Assembly: GCF_000935025.1 (NCBI RefSeq) | Contig: NZ_CP010836.1 | Coordinates: 1,488,001 to 1,552,000 of the forward strand | DNA from: Sphingomonas hengshuiensis | GTDB lineage: Bacteria; Pseudomonadota; Alphaproteobacteria; Sphingomonadales; Sphingomonadaceae | Direction of reading: 5' to 3' | Length of the DNA: 64,000 nt | Shown: positions 27,131 to 35,840 of the stretch, in pieces | Position numbering within the stretch: position 1 is the stretch's first letter | Layout: each line of letters starts with the position of its first letter | Translations under genes and position numbers: made by a program | Notes under the pieces: model-generated | Told to the model about the DNA's origin: nothing | The model's database searches: none | Seen by the model: only the letters and a program-made list of their open reading frames with translations

Positions 27131-27670
27131 ATGATCGAGACTGCACGCCTGCGGCTGCGCCCCTGGCGCGAGGCGGACAAGCCCGGCTTCCACGCGCTGG
27201 TCAACACGCCCGCGATGATGGAGCATTTCGGCGGCCCGAGGCCACAGGCGCGGCACGACGCGATCCTCGACGCGCAGATGGCGCAACAGGCACGCCACGG
27301 CCATTGCATGTGGGCAGTCGAGATCGCCGCCACCGGCGAGCTTGCCGGGGTGTGCGGGCTGCGCATCGGCGGGCATCCGGGGACGCCGGTGCCCGAGGAG
27401 CTGGAGATCGGCTGGCGGATCGGCGAGGCGCATTGGGGGCAGGGGATTGCCCGCGAGGCGGCGGAGGCAAGCATCGCCTGGGGCTGGGCCAATACTCATC
27501 GTCCGCGCATCGCCGCATGGACGACGATCGGGAATTTTCGCTCCTGGGGGCTGATGGAGCGGCTGGGGATGCGGCGCCGCGCCGATCTGGACTTTCGCCA
27601 CCCTGACTTCGCCGTGGACGACCCATTCGGCGCGATGATCGTCTACGCCATCGATCGCCCGTCCCGATGA
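27131..27670 (+). CDS. GNAT family N-acetyltransferase, first of a tandem pair
   Basis: The 179-residue protein is of the RimJ/RimL-like branch. It begins with ETARLRLRPWREADKPGFH and has the acetyl-CoA-binding segment EIGWRIGEAHWGQGIAREAAEA at about residues 95-116. It probably acetylates a small molecule or a protein N-terminus; the substrate is unknown. Its last four bases overlap the start of the next gene, a clear paralogue. Confidence 0.88.
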   Translation: MIETARLRLRPWREADKPGFHALVNTPAMMEHFGGPRPQARHDAILDAQMAQQARHGHCMWAVEIAATGELAGVCGLRIGGHPGTPVPEELEIGWRIGEAHWGQGIAREAAEASIAWGWANTHRPRIAAWTTIGNFRSWGLMERLGMRRRADLDFRHPDFAVDDPFGAMIVYAIDRPSR

Positions 27671-28203
27671 TCGCGATCGATCGCCTGCTGCTCCGCCGCT
27701 GGGAGGATCGCGACCGCGCGCCGTTCCACGCGATGTGCGTCGATCCCGAGGTGATGGCGCACCTTGGCCCACCGCTCAGCCGCGCCGAATCGGATGCCGC
27801 GATCGATCGCCAGAATGGCTTGTACGACAGCATCGGCCATTGTTTCTGGGCAGTGGAGCGCCGCGACGATGGCGCGTTCCTGGGCTTTTGCGGGCTCAAG
27901 CCCGGCGCGGAGGCGACGCCGATCGAGGGGGAGATCGAAATCGGCTGGCGGCTGGCGCGCGCGCATTGGGGCAGGGGCTATGCCCGAGAGGCGGCGCAGG
28001 CGAGCCTCGCCTGGGGCTGGGCGAATCTCGACGTGCCGCGCATCGCGGCGATCACGACCCCCGGCAACACGCGCAGCTGGGGGCTGATGGAGCGGATCGG
28101 CATGGTTCGCGCGCCGCACGACGATTTCGACCATCCCGCCGCGATCGCCGCGTTGCGCGCGCACATCACCTATCGGATAGCGCGCCCGGCTTCGTCCGGC
28201 TGA
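27667..28203 (+). CDS. GNAT family N-acetyltransferase, second of a tandem pair
   Basis: The 178-residue protein aligns along its whole length with the preceding gene (for example EIGWRLARAHWGRGYAREAAQASLAWGWAN against EIGWRIGEAHWGQGIAREAAEASIAWGWAN). The pair therefore arose by tandem duplication. Start and upstream stop overlap as ATGA. The two differ in the N-terminal substrate-binding half, which suggests divergence in substrate. Confidence 0.88.
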   Translation: MIAIDRLLLRRWEDRDRAPFHAMCVDPEVMAHLGPPLSRAESDAAIDRQNGLYDSIGHCFWAVERRDDGAFLGFCGLKPGAEATPIEGEIEIGWRLARAHWGRGYAREAAQASLAWGWANLDVPRIAAITTPGNTRSWGLMERIGMVRAPHDDFDHPAAIAALRAHITYRIARPASSG

Positions 28204-28292
28204 CGCTTTACTTGTCGGGGGCATTCTGCTTGCCTCCGAACGATGTATTTACCGTCCTTTCCCGCCCGTTTCCGCGCGTTTTGCGCTGCGCA

Positions 28293-30545
28293 ATGTCTTC
28301 CGCAGTGAGCCGGGTGGAGGGGGGCGTCGATGCGTCGCCGCACGTCGCGCGCGGGCTGTTCGTGGTGGCGATCCTGTCGGGGTCGTTCCTGCTGTTCCTT
28401 GTCCAGCCGATGGTCGCGCGCATGGCGCTGCCCAAGCTGGGTGGTGCGCCGGCCGTGTGGAATTCGGCGATGCTGGTCTATCAGGCGCTGCTGCTCGGCG
28501 GTTATGCCTATGCGCATTGGCTGGGGCGGGTGCCCCCGCGCATGCAGGCGGCGATCCATCTGGGCGTGCTGGCGGTCGCGGCGCTGTGGCTTCCGATCGG
28601 GCTGTTCGCGATGGACCTGCCCGCCAATGCCGAGCCCGCCTTCTGGGTGCCCTGGCTGTTCGGCGCGTCGATCGGACCGCTGTTCTTCGCGATTTCGGCG
28701 CAGGCCCCGTTGCTCCAGCGCTGGTACAGCGCGGCGACCGGCGGGCGCGACCCCTATGCGCTGTATGCCGCATCGAACATCGGCAGCTTTGGCGGGCTGC
28801 TCGCCTATCCGCTGGTGGTCGAGCCCTTGCTCGCGCTGAAAGGACAGAGCCTGTTGTGGACGAGCGGCTATGCGCTGGTCTTCGTGCTGGTCGCTGCCTG
28901 CGCGACGTTGCTCCCGCGCAAGGCCGCCGAGACGCCGCACATCGTTCACCACAGCCCGCCAGCGGGCGCGCGGCGGGTGGCGCACTGGATCCTGCTCGCC
29001 TTCGTCCCCTCTGGCCTGATGCTCGCGACGACGACCTTCCTGACGACGGACATCGTCGCGGTGCCGATGCTGTGGGTGTTGCCGCTGGGGCTGTATCTGC
29101 TCAGCTTCTCGGTCGCGTTCCTGAACGACCGCTCGTTGCCCGACGTGCTCACAAAGTTCGTGCCCGTGACGCTGTTGCTGTTCGGCGCGACGCTGATCGC
29201 GGGGCATCAGGCGCTGGCCTATGTCAACGCGTTGATCGGGTTGTTGCTGTTGTTCCTGGTATCGGTGGCGCTGCACGGGCGGATGTACGCGCTTCGGCCC
29301 GCGCCCGATCGGCTGACGGGCTTTTATCTCGCCATGTCGGTGGGGGGCGCGCTGGGCGGGGTGTTTTCCGGGTTGCTCGCGCCGGTGCTGTTCGACTGGA
29401 CCTATGAATATCCGCTGCTGATTCTCGCGGCGGGGGCGTTGGTGCCGCAAGCCTTCCTGCTGCCGGCAATTGGGCGGCTTTGGAGCGGCGCGGCGCAGGT
29501 GTACCGGATCAAGGTGCTCGCGGTGGCGCTGGCGGTTTCGGTCGTGGTGCTGGTCGGGATCGCGAACCCGGGCGGCGTGCTGGGCGAGATGCACGAGCAG
29601 ATCGCGTTCCTGCTGGTCGCGATCATCGGGCTCCTCGCAATCGGCCGGCGCGTGCCGTTCCTGATCGCGCTGGCAGGCGGGCTGTTCATTTTCGGGGGCT
29701 ATCGCTCGATCCAGATGTCGATCGCCGATGCCCGCACGCGGAGCTATTTCGGCGTCTATACCGTGACCGAGACCGACAGCGAGCGGCGGCTGGCGCATGG
29801 CACGACGCTGCACGGCATCCAGTTGCTCGGCGCGCGGTCGCGGCTGCCGACGACCTATTATGTCGCGGGATCGGGCGTGGGGCAGGCGATGCTGGCGCTG
29901 CCGCGGCTATACGGCCCCGGAGCGCGCGTGGGGGTCGTCGGGCTCGGTTCGGGGACGCTCGCCTGCTATGCGCGGCCCGGCCAGCAGTGGCGCTTCTACG
30001 AGATCGACCCGGCGGTGGTGAAGCTGTCGCGCGATTCGGGACCGTTTACCTTCCTGCCCCAATGCCTGCCGGGCGCAGACATCGCGATCGGCGATGCGCG
30101 GCTGCGGCTGGGAGAGGCGCCCGCCGCCAGCCTGGACCTGCTTGCGCTCGACGCTTTCTCTTCGGACGCAGTGCCGATGCATTTGATGACGTCCGAGGCA
30201 TTCGATACCTATGGCCGGGTGCTCGCCCCCAACGGGCTGTTGCTCGTCCATATCTCGAATCGCTTCCTCGCGCTTTCGCCGGTAGTCGCTGCCGCCGCAG
30301 AAAAGGGCGGGTGGCACGCTGCGCGGCTGATCTACGAGCCCAGCGCGCTGGAGAAGCATGACGAGGCGAGCGTATCGGACTGGATCGCGCTCTCGCGCAG
30401 CCTGCCGACGCTCATCGCGCTGACCCAGGGCCATCCAGGGTGGCGGACGCTGACGCCGCGCGCGGGCTTTACGGGGTGGACCGACGATTATGCGTCGGTC
30501 GTGCCGGTGATGCGCGCGTTCAATCCTTCGCTCGCGGAGGAATAG
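28293..30545 (+). CDS. Multi-pass membrane protein fused to a spermidine-synthase-like domain
   Basis: The 750-residue protein has about 12-14 membrane segments in its first 480 residues (LFVVAILSGSFLLFLVQPMV is the first). A cytosolic spermidine-synthase-type Rossmann domain follows. In it VVGLGSGTLACYA is the nucleotide-binding loop, YEIDP follows, and GDARLRL and LDAFSSDAVPMHLMT correspond to the SpeE D-box region. The usual catalytic Asp context is altered, so polyamine synthesis is uncertain. The frame is open from 27735, but that part is antisense-like noise; I take the ATG at 28293, just before the first hydrophobic segment. No Shine-Dalgarno is evident. Confidence 0.8.
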   Translation: MSSAVSRVEGGVDASPHVARGLFVVAILSGSFLLFLVQPMVARMALPKLGGAPAVWNSAMLVYQALLLGGYAYAHWLGRVPPRMQAAIHLGVLAVAALWLPIGLFAMDLPANAEPAFWVPWLFGASIGPLFFAISAQAPLLQRWYSAATGGRDPYALYAASNIGSFGGLLAYPLVVEPLLALKGQSLLWTSGYALVFVLVAACATLLPRKAAETPHIVHHSPPAGARRVAHWILLAFVPSGLMLATTTFLTTDIVAVPMLWVLPLGLYLLSFSVAFLNDRSLPDVLTKFVPVTLLLFGATLIAGHQALAYVNALIGLLLLFLVSVALHGRMYALRPAPDRLTGFYLAMSVGGALGGVFSGLLAPVLFDWTYEYPLLILAAGALVPQAFLLPAIGRLWSGAAQVYRIKVLAVALAVSVVVLVGIANPGGVLGEMHEQIAFLLVAIIGLLAIGRRVPFLIALAGGLFIFGGYRSIQMSIADARTRSYFGVYTVTETDSERRLAHGTTLHGIQLLGARSRLPTTYYVAGSGVGQAMLALPRLYGPGARVGVVGLGSGTLACYARPGQQWRFYEIDPAVVKLSRDSGPFTFLPQCLPGADIAIGDARLRLGEAPAASLDLLALDAFSSDAVPMHLMTSEAFDTYGRVLAPNGLLLVHISNRFLALSPVVAAAAEKGGWHAARLIYEPSALEKHDEASVSDWIALSRSLPTLIALTQGHPGWRTLTPRAGFTGWTDDYASVVPVMRAFNPSLAEE

Positions 30546-30570
30546 CCAGGCCGACCTCGCGCGCGGGGGT

Positions 30571-31062
30571 TCAGGCTCCGGCGAGCGCGGCTTCGAGCGC
30601 GCCGATGCGATCTCCCTGCGCGGTAACCGTCGCGTCGACCTTCGCGACGGTCGAATCGAGCGCCGGATAGGCGGGCAACCCCGCCTGGCCCCGATCGAGC
30701 ACCATGCGCTCCAGGTCAGAGAGCGTCGTCAGCGTCGGCGCGCGCAGCGTCTCGAGCCGGCTGAGCGCCGCCTGTGCGTCGAGCCACGGACCCGAACCGG
30801 CGGGGAGACCGCGCGCGACGGCGATTTTCGCCTCGGCCTCTCCAGCGGCGACTGCGAAGGCCCGGTCGGCGGTCTCCACTTCCGCCAGGATCTGGGGCAG
30901 CCGCGATTCCAGCGCCGCATCGGGTGTCGCCACCGCGGGCGTCCGCACGGGTTCCGCCATGCTCTGCGATTCGATCGGTCGCGGGAGCAGCGACGGGTAT
31001 CGCGTGGGGTTTTGGGTGCAGCCCGTCAGGGCGATACCGGCGAAAATCACGAGGCTGCGCAT
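30571..31062 (-). CDS. Hypothetical lipoprotein with helical domain
   Basis: The 163-residue protein has a signal peptide and lipobox (GIALTGC, Cys at about residue 15). The remainder is mostly Ala/Glu/Leu-rich helix (LPQILAEVETADRAFAVAAGEAEAKI and onward), ending in a short heptad-like stretch. I start it at 31062 because an upstream ATG in frame only adds 12 residues without homology. The function is unknown; it presumably faces the periplasm. Confidence 0.65.
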   Translation of the reverse strand: MRSLVIFAGIALTGCTQNPTRYPSLLPRPIESQSMAEPVRTPAVATPDAALESRLPQILAEVETADRAFAVAAGEAEAKIAVARGLPAGSGPWLDAQAALSRLETLRAPTLTTLSDLERMVLDRGQAGLPAYPALDSTVAKVDATVTAQGDRIGALEAALAGA

Positions 31063-31143
31063 GACGATCGCTCTATGCCCGCAGAAAACTATGCGCAACG
31101 GGGTTGCGCTTCCGAATTTCGCCGTCTAACAGCGCGTCTCCCG

Positions 31144-31220
31144 GCGCCCGTAGCTCAGCTGGATAGAGCATCAGACTACGAATCTGAGGGTCGGACGTTC
31201 GAATCGTTCCGGGCGCACCA
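31144..31220 (+). tRNA. tRNA-Arg (ACG)
   Basis: The 77-base gene forms a cloverleaf with acceptor stem GCGCCCG/CGGGCGC, discriminator A and encoded CCA. The anticodon loop is CTACGAA, giving ACG, which after A-to-I editing reads CGU, CGC and CGA. A strong terminator follows four bases later. No integrase or attachment-site duplication is visible beside it. Confidence 0.97.
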
Positions 31221-31224
31221 ACAT

Positions 31225-31264
31225 CCCCCGCCGCAGTCGCAAGACTCGGCGGGGGTTTGTTTTT
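31225..31264 (+). terminator. Rho-independent terminator of tRNA-Arg
   Basis: CCCCCGCCG (31225-31233) pairs with CGGCGGGGG (31247-31255), and TTTGTTTTT follows directly. This is a textbook intrinsic terminator. Confidence 0.92.
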
Positions 31265-31292
31265 CCAGCTAGTTTTATGCCGCGACCGTCGC

Positions 31293-32612
31293 TCAGGCTG
31301 TGGGCGGATTCGCCGGCAGGACCACCGTGACGCGCAAACCCCCGATCGGCGAGTTGCTCGCTTCGATCCGGCCATGATGCGCTTCGACGATCGCCCGCGC
31401 CGTCGCCAGCCCCAGCCCCGAGGCCGCCGATTCGTCGGTGCGATCCGAACTCCGGTAAAAGGGTTCGAACAGGCGCTGTGCGAGCATGACGTCGATACCG
31501 GGCGCGCTGTCGTCGATGATCAGCCGCCACGCGTCGCGCGAGCTTTCCAGCCCGAGCACAATCCGGCCGCTACGGGGCGTGTAGCGCAACGAATTGTCGA
31601 TCAGCGCCCCGAACAGCTGCTCGATCCGGTTGCCGTCCCATTTCACCAGGATCGTGTATCCGGGCAGCGTGCTCGTCTCCAGCCGCACGCCCTGGCCCTC
31701 TGCGCGCTTGCGATGGGCATAGACGGCGTTGTGGATCAGCGCGCGGGGATCGACGGGGTGGAAGCGCACCGGAAGCCGGCCCAGATCGGCGAGCGCCACC
31801 GCGCTCAGATCCTCGGCCATGTGGATCAGCCGGTGGGTATCCTCCTCGATCGCGCCGAGCAGCGCAGCGGGGAGGGCGGGCTGGACCGCGCAAAGCTGGA
31901 TGAAATGCTCGCCCATATTCTCGGTCGGGCGCTTCAGCTCGTCGGCGATCGACACGAGCCAGGTACGGCGCGCGGTCTCCAGCCGGCTGAACTGGCTCGC
32001 GATCCGGCGCAGGTTCCGCATCGTCGCGAGCGTCTCCGCCGGCACGTTCTCGTCGAACGTTACGTCATGATCGCCATGCACCACTTCGCGGCTGATCCGG
32101 AACAGCTCGATCTGCGGTCGCGACCATCGCCGGGCAAAGAAATAGCCGGCGACCAGAAGCCCCACGAACAGCCCCAGGACGACCGCGGCGATCCCGATAT
32201 ACAGTGTCGACAGGTAACGGCGCTCGCTGTCGGTGAGTATGGGCGGGCCGATGATCCGGGCTAGCGCGATAACGTGGCCGTTCAGTTCGACGGCACGTTC
32301 GGCGCGGGCGGGACCGGTTGCGGTCGGGCCCGCAATCCATTGTCCGCCCGGCGAGATCAGCGAGACCCGACCGCGCAATCGCGAATCGCGCGCGTCCAGT
32401 TCGTTGACGAACGCATCGAGGTGCCGCCCGGCGCGCGCGCCCTCGACCACGGTCGCGACGAACCCGTCGAGCCGTTCGCGATCGCGCGAGGCGGTTTCCA
32501 ACGCCTTGCCCTGATAGGTCAGCGCGACCAGCAACCCGCCGGATACGACCGACGCCAGCAGCGCCTGCGCCGCCAAAGTAGAAAAAATCCCCGCAAACAG
32601 CCGCACGATCAC
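31293..32612 (-). CDS. Orphan histidine-kinase-like protein lacking the phosphoacceptor histidine
   Basis: The 439-residue protein has the layout of a membrane sensor kinase: membrane segment 1 (about residues 10-32), a periplasmic region, membrane segment 2 (about 137-160), then a HAMP-like segment. The H-box reads LVSIADELKRP (about 219-229); aligned with the usual ISHELRTP motif, the histidine is replaced by Asp224. The ATPase part is largely recognisable: N-box LIDNSLRYTP (Asn340), DDSAPGID (about 367-374) and ASGLGLA (about 397-403). No response regulator gene is nearby. It starts with GTG at 32612. It may act as a pseudokinase that modulates another kinase, or may be decaying. Confidence 0.8.
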   Translation of the reverse strand: MIVRLFAGIFSTLAAQALLASVVSGGLLVALTYQGKALETASRDRERLDGFVATVVEGARAGRHLDAFVNELDARDSRLRGRVSLISPGGQWIAGPTATGPARAERAVELNGHVIALARIIGPPILTDSERRYLSTLYIGIAAVVLGLFVGLLVAGYFFARRWSRPQIELFRISREVVHGDHDVTFDENVPAETLATMRNLRRIASQFSRLETARRTWLVSIADELKRPTENMGEHFIQLCAVQPALPAALLGAIEEDTHRLIHMAEDLSAVALADLGRLPVRFHPVDPRALIHNAVYAHRKRAEGQGVRLETSTLPGYTILVKWDGNRIEQLFGALIDNSLRYTPRSGRIVLGLESSRDAWRLIIDDSAPGIDVMLAQRLFEPFYRSSDRTDESAASGLGLATARAIVEAHHGRIEASNSPIGGLRVTVVLPANPPTA

Positions 32613-32679
32613 CCCCCAAGCTCGCGCGTCGAGCCAGCGAGCCGTAGCGCTCCGGCGCCTTCAGTTCAATTGCGGGTGA

Positions 32680-32889
32680 TTACAGTACGTCGAAGCTGTC
32701 CAGTATCCTGGCCCCGGCCATGAATACGGCGACGGGGCAGAGCAGGAACAGCATCTGCCCCGCCCAGCCGGGATATTGCTCGAGATAGTGCATGCCCCGC
32801 TCCACCGCGCCGGTGCCGAGCCCGTAAATGACGAGATACGCCTCGAACTTGGACTTGATCGTGAAGAGGCGGCGGGCGCGAGTGAGCAT
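32680..32889 (-). CDS. Small membrane protein preceded by a CtrA-type box
   Basis: The 69-residue protein has an N-terminal basic segment (RARRLFTIKSKFEAY) and one or two hydrophobic stretches (about residues 18-32 and 43-62). I do not recognise a named family, but the compact conserved-looking sequence and clear ATG support a real gene. A full CtrA-type site lies 66-80 bases upstream, suggesting cell-cycle-linked expression. Confidence 0.6.
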   Translation of the reverse strand: MLTRARRLFTIKSKFEAYLVIYGLGTGAVERGMHYLEQYPGWAGQMLFLLCPVAVFMAGARILDSFDVL

Positions 32890-32954
32890 GGGCGGTGACT
32901 AGCAAAGGGCGGGCCAAGCGCGGCATTCCGCCATTTTCGTGATGGCGGCTATGG

Positions 32955-32969
32955 TTAACTGTAAATTAA
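32955..32969. promoter_or_regulatory. CtrA-type binding box
   Basis: TTAA-CTGTAAA-TTAA is an exact TTAA-N7-TTAA site followed by C, the consensus for the alphaproteobacterial cell-cycle regulator CtrA. It stands in an otherwise GC-rich intergenic gap, upstream of the small membrane protein gene (start 32889). Confidence 0.55.
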
Positions 32970-33017
32970 CCCGACAGCGCGGTGTGCGCCGGTCTGAACC
33001 CACGTAGCGAGGCTTTC

Positions 33018-33470
33018 CTATCGCGACGGCTTCTTGCCGGATTCTGCGCGAAGGGCGATGAAGAGCTTGTAAAACGGCATCGGGCTCGGCCCCTTGTAGG
33101 GATCGAAGCCGAGGTCGAGCGTGCCCCCCGAGCACGCATATTGGAGTGCCGTGCGCATTCCCGACGGCTCGCTGCCGAGTGTTTTCCAGCCCAGCAGGGA
33201 CGATTCGATGCCATCGGGCATGCCTGCGCTAACGAGTCGGAACCGCGACCCCTTGCAATCGAACTGCATGCGCGGGCGGATTTCGTTCTCGCCTTTTATC
33301 AACGATATCGTGGCACTGGCTTCGTCGGGCGTCTGCGAAATGCTGGCGCGGTCGACAAAGATTACCGAGATTCCGTCGGCACCATTGTCGGTCAGTCCAA
33401 CCATCATCCACTCAGGTGTCCCAGCCTGTATGGGCGCGATTGCCGCCATCAATGCGAATATCAGCGTCAT
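33018..33470 (-). CDS. Secreted hypothetical protein resembling surface-adhesin E-like domains
   Basis: The 150-residue protein begins with a short signal peptide (LMAAIAPIQAG). The pattern WMMVGL...VIFVDRASI...FDCKGSRFRLVS...YAC resembles the small surface-adhesin E-like periplasmic fold, with two Cys that could form a disulfide. Base composition is lower in GC than in its neighbours. The function is unknown and the family call is by pattern only. Confidence 0.5.
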   Translation of the reverse strand: MTLIFALMAAIAPIQAGTPEWMMVGLTDNGADGISVIFVDRASISQTPDEASATISLIKGENEIRPRMQFDCKGSRFRLVSAGMPDGIESSLLGWKTLGSEPSGMRTALQYACSGGTLDLGFDPYKGPSPMPFYKLFIALRAESGKKPSR

Positions 33471-33579
33471 GCGATCGACCTGCTTCCTTCAACGATGGGA
33501 GCGGCGCGGATTGCCCCGCCAGACACGGCCTTATAGGCGGCGCGTCTGATGTGTGCCATCGGGATCGGAGAAACCGATC

Positions 33580-34827
33580 CTACAGCAGTTCAATGAGGTT
33601 CAGCGCCGCATGGAGCCGCCCGCGCGCGCCCTCGATCTCCGCGATCAGCTTCGGATTTCCGATATCGCTGCCGTCGATCGACTCCGGCCAGTGGGCTTCC
33701 ACCAGCGCCGCCAGCCGGTCGAGCGTCTCTACGTCCACCAGGAATCGCGGGTCGATCGTCGCCGGATCGGCCACCACGCGCAGCCGGAGGCAGGCCGGGC
33801 CGCCGCCATTCGCCATCGATTGACGCACGTCGACGACCTCCAGCCGGCGAATCGGGCCGTTGCCCGCGACATGCTGTTCCAGCCAGCGCCACACGCTGGG
33901 CGTGTCGCGCGCTTCGCTGGGCAGGATCAGCGCCATCCCGCCATCGGCGAGCGTCACGAGCTGCGCATTGAAAAGATAGGAGGCGATGGCGTCGGCGAGG
34001 CTGACCTGCGCGGCGGGCACCTCGACGATCTCGAGCTGCGGCATCACCTGGCGCAGCGCCTCGTAGAAGCCGTCACGGTCGGCAAAGGCGTGCTCATGGG
34101 CGAACAGCACATTGCCGTTCGCCACGGCGACGACATCGTTGTGAAACGCCCCCGCCGCGATCGCTTCCTCCGATTGCTGGACGAACAAGGTGCGCGCCGG
34201 GTCCAGCCCGTGGCGGCGTGCGATCGCGCGGCTGGCATCTGCGTGCTGGCGGGCGGGGAAGGGGCCGCCGCCGACACCATAGACGAAGACCTCGACTCCG
34301 GGGGCGTCGTGCGCCGGGGCAAGCCGCATATGGTTCGCCGCGCCTTCGTCGCCGAACGGCGGGGGCACCGGCGCATGGACTGCAAATTGCGCATCGGCAA
34401 AGGCGAGGCGGAGCTGCGCCAGCGTGCCCGGCCATTCGTGGCTGCGGTGCGGCAGCGTCGCGAGGTTGGCGACGGTGAGGTGGCAGCGCCCGTCGGCGGT
34501 ATCGGGCGCGGGCGAGACCGTGGCGGCGTTGGCTGCCCACATCGCCGACGCCGACAGCGCCTGCGCCTGGAGATGCGGAGGCGCATCGGCATAGCTCGTG
34601 GCGAGCTGGGCCAGCCAGCGATGGTCGGGGCGGGCAAGCGGCACGAACACGCCCTGCCGCAGCCCGAGCGCGAGATTCGCGCGCATCTTGGCGATGCCCT
34701 GGAGCGCGGCGGCGCGGGGATGCGAGGTCAGCCCGCGGTTGCGCGTCGCGGCGAGATTGCCCGGGCTCAGCCCTGCGAGGTTGTGGCTGGGGCCGATGAT
34801 CCCGTCGAAGTTGATTTCCTCGAGCAT
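33580..34827 (-). CDS. astB: N-succinylarginine dihydrolase
   Basis: The 415-residue enzyme hydrolyses N2-succinylarginine to succinylornithine, CO2 and ammonia, the second step of the arginine succinyltransferase pathway. The N-terminal block EINFDGIIGPSHNLAGLSPGN is diagnostic. The amidinohydrolase-fold catalytic residues are visible in FGDEGAANHMRL (Glu), AGAFHNDVVAV (His) and GGGPACLRLRVV (Cys). The start overlaps the astA stop by one base (TGATG), so it is translationally coupled. astC, astD and astE are not in view. Confidence 0.96.
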   Translation of the reverse strand: MLEEINFDGIIGPSHNLAGLSPGNLAATRNRGLTSHPRAAALQGIAKMRANLALGLRQGVFVPLARPDHRWLAQLATSYADAPPHLQAQALSASAMWAANAATVSPAPDTADGRCHLTVANLATLPHRSHEWPGTLAQLRLAFADAQFAVHAPVPPPFGDEGAANHMRLAPAHDAPGVEVFVYGVGGGPFPARQHADASRAIARRHGLDPARTLFVQQSEEAIAAGAFHNDVVAVANGNVLFAHEHAFADRDGFYEALRQVMPQLEIVEVPAAQVSLADAIASYLFNAQLVTLADGGMALILPSEARDTPSVWRWLEQHVAGNGPIRRLEVVDVRQSMANGGGPACLRLRVVADPATIDPRFLVDVETLDRLAALVEAHWPESIDGSDIGNPKLIAEIEGARGRLHAALNLIELL

Positions 34828-35840
34828 CAGCGGGCGATGTGCGTGATTTCGGCGCCCTCGCCGATGCCCAGTGTCGCCGCCGCGATCGGATCGACGGTAA
34901 CGGCGCCGTCCGCCTCGCCGCATTTACCCATCGTCACGCGGAAATCGGCGAGCAGGCCGGTGGCGATGATCGAATCGACGCCCTCGTCCGCGATCCGCCC
35001 CAGCGTACAGGTGCGCGCGTCGCGGATGGTGCGCACCTGGTCGGTGCGCGCAGTCATGGTCGGGCCGCCATCGAAAATGTCGATATAATGTTCGAAGGCA
35101 AAGCCCTCATGCTCCAGCATCCGCATCGCCGCGCGGCCCGAGGGGTGCGGCAGGCCGATCACCGATCGTGCGCTTTCCTGGAGCATCGCGGTGTAGATCG
35201 GGTGTTTGGGCATCAGATCGGCGATGAACTGGTTGCCATGCGTCGCGTTGAATTCGTCCGCCTGCTGGAAGTTCATCCCGAAAAAGCGTCCCGCGACGCC
35301 GTCCCAGAAGGGCGATCCCCCCGCCTCGTCGATCACCCCGCGCAGTTCCGCTAGCACCCGGTCGGCGAAGCGCGCGCGGTTGCGCGCCATGAACAGATAG
35401 CGGCTGCGCGCGAGCAGCATCCCCAGCCCCCCGGCGCGTTCGGCGGGGTGGAGGAACAGCCCGCCGACTTCGCTGCTGCCCTCCAGATCGTTGACCAGGC
35501 TGAGTATCTCCGCCCGGAAGGTGCGGGCCAGTTCGCGGCTGTGCTTGGTCACGGTGCCGATGCGATAGCTGTAAAAGGGCCAGGTCTGGCCGACGCGCGT
35601 GAAGATCTGGCAGGTGCCGCGCACCTCGCCGGTCTTCACATTTTCCAGGATCAGCACGAACAGGTCGTCATGCTCGCCGCCATCGTCGGGCCGGGCAAAG
35701 GCCGCGTGGCTGCGCGCGAGCTTGGCGCGGAGCGCGTCGCGCTCGGGCGGCAAATTGGTGAAGCCGCCGCCGGTCAGCTTCGCCATCTCGTACAGATGCT
35801 GGAGGTCCTCGTCGCGGGCGGCTCGGATCACGAAGCTCAT
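34827..35840 (-). CDS. astA: Arginine N-succinyltransferase
   Basis: The 337-residue enzyme transfers succinyl from succinyl-CoA to the alpha-amino group of arginine, the first step of the AST catabolic pathway. Family blocks are MSFVIRAARDEDLQHLYEMA at the start, GLFLHPAERAGGLGMLLARSRYLFMA (the acyl-CoA-binding region) and GMNFQQADEFN. The ATG at 35840 overlaps the stop of the upstream M20 hydrolase gene (ATGA). The order M20 - astA - astB on one strand forms a tight operon. Confidence 0.95.
   Translation of the reverse strand: MSFVIRAARDEDLQHLYEMAKLTGGGFTNLPPERDALRAKLARSHAAFARPDDGGEHDDLFVLILENVKTGEVRGTCQIFTRVGQTWPFYSYRIGTVTKHSRELARTFRAEILSLVNDLEGSSEVGGLFLHPAERAGGLGMLLARSRYLFMARNRARFADRVLAELRGVIDEAGGSPFWDGVAGRFFGMNFQQADEFNATHGNQFIADLMPKHPIYTAMLQESARSVIGLPHPSGRAAMRMLEHEGFAFEHYIDIFDGGPTMTARTDQVRTIRDARTCTLGRIADEGVDSIIATGLLADFRVTMGKCGEADGAVTVDPIAAATLGIGEGAEITHIAR

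Noticed and set aside
27735..28292. N-terminal extension of the membrane spermidine-synthase-like protein
   Set aside because: It overlaps the second GNAT gene in another frame and lacks homology; the hydrophobic protein begins at 28293.
31144..31264. Integration site of a genomic island at tRNA-Arg
   Set aside because: No integrase gene and no duplicated tRNA 3' end are visible in the window.
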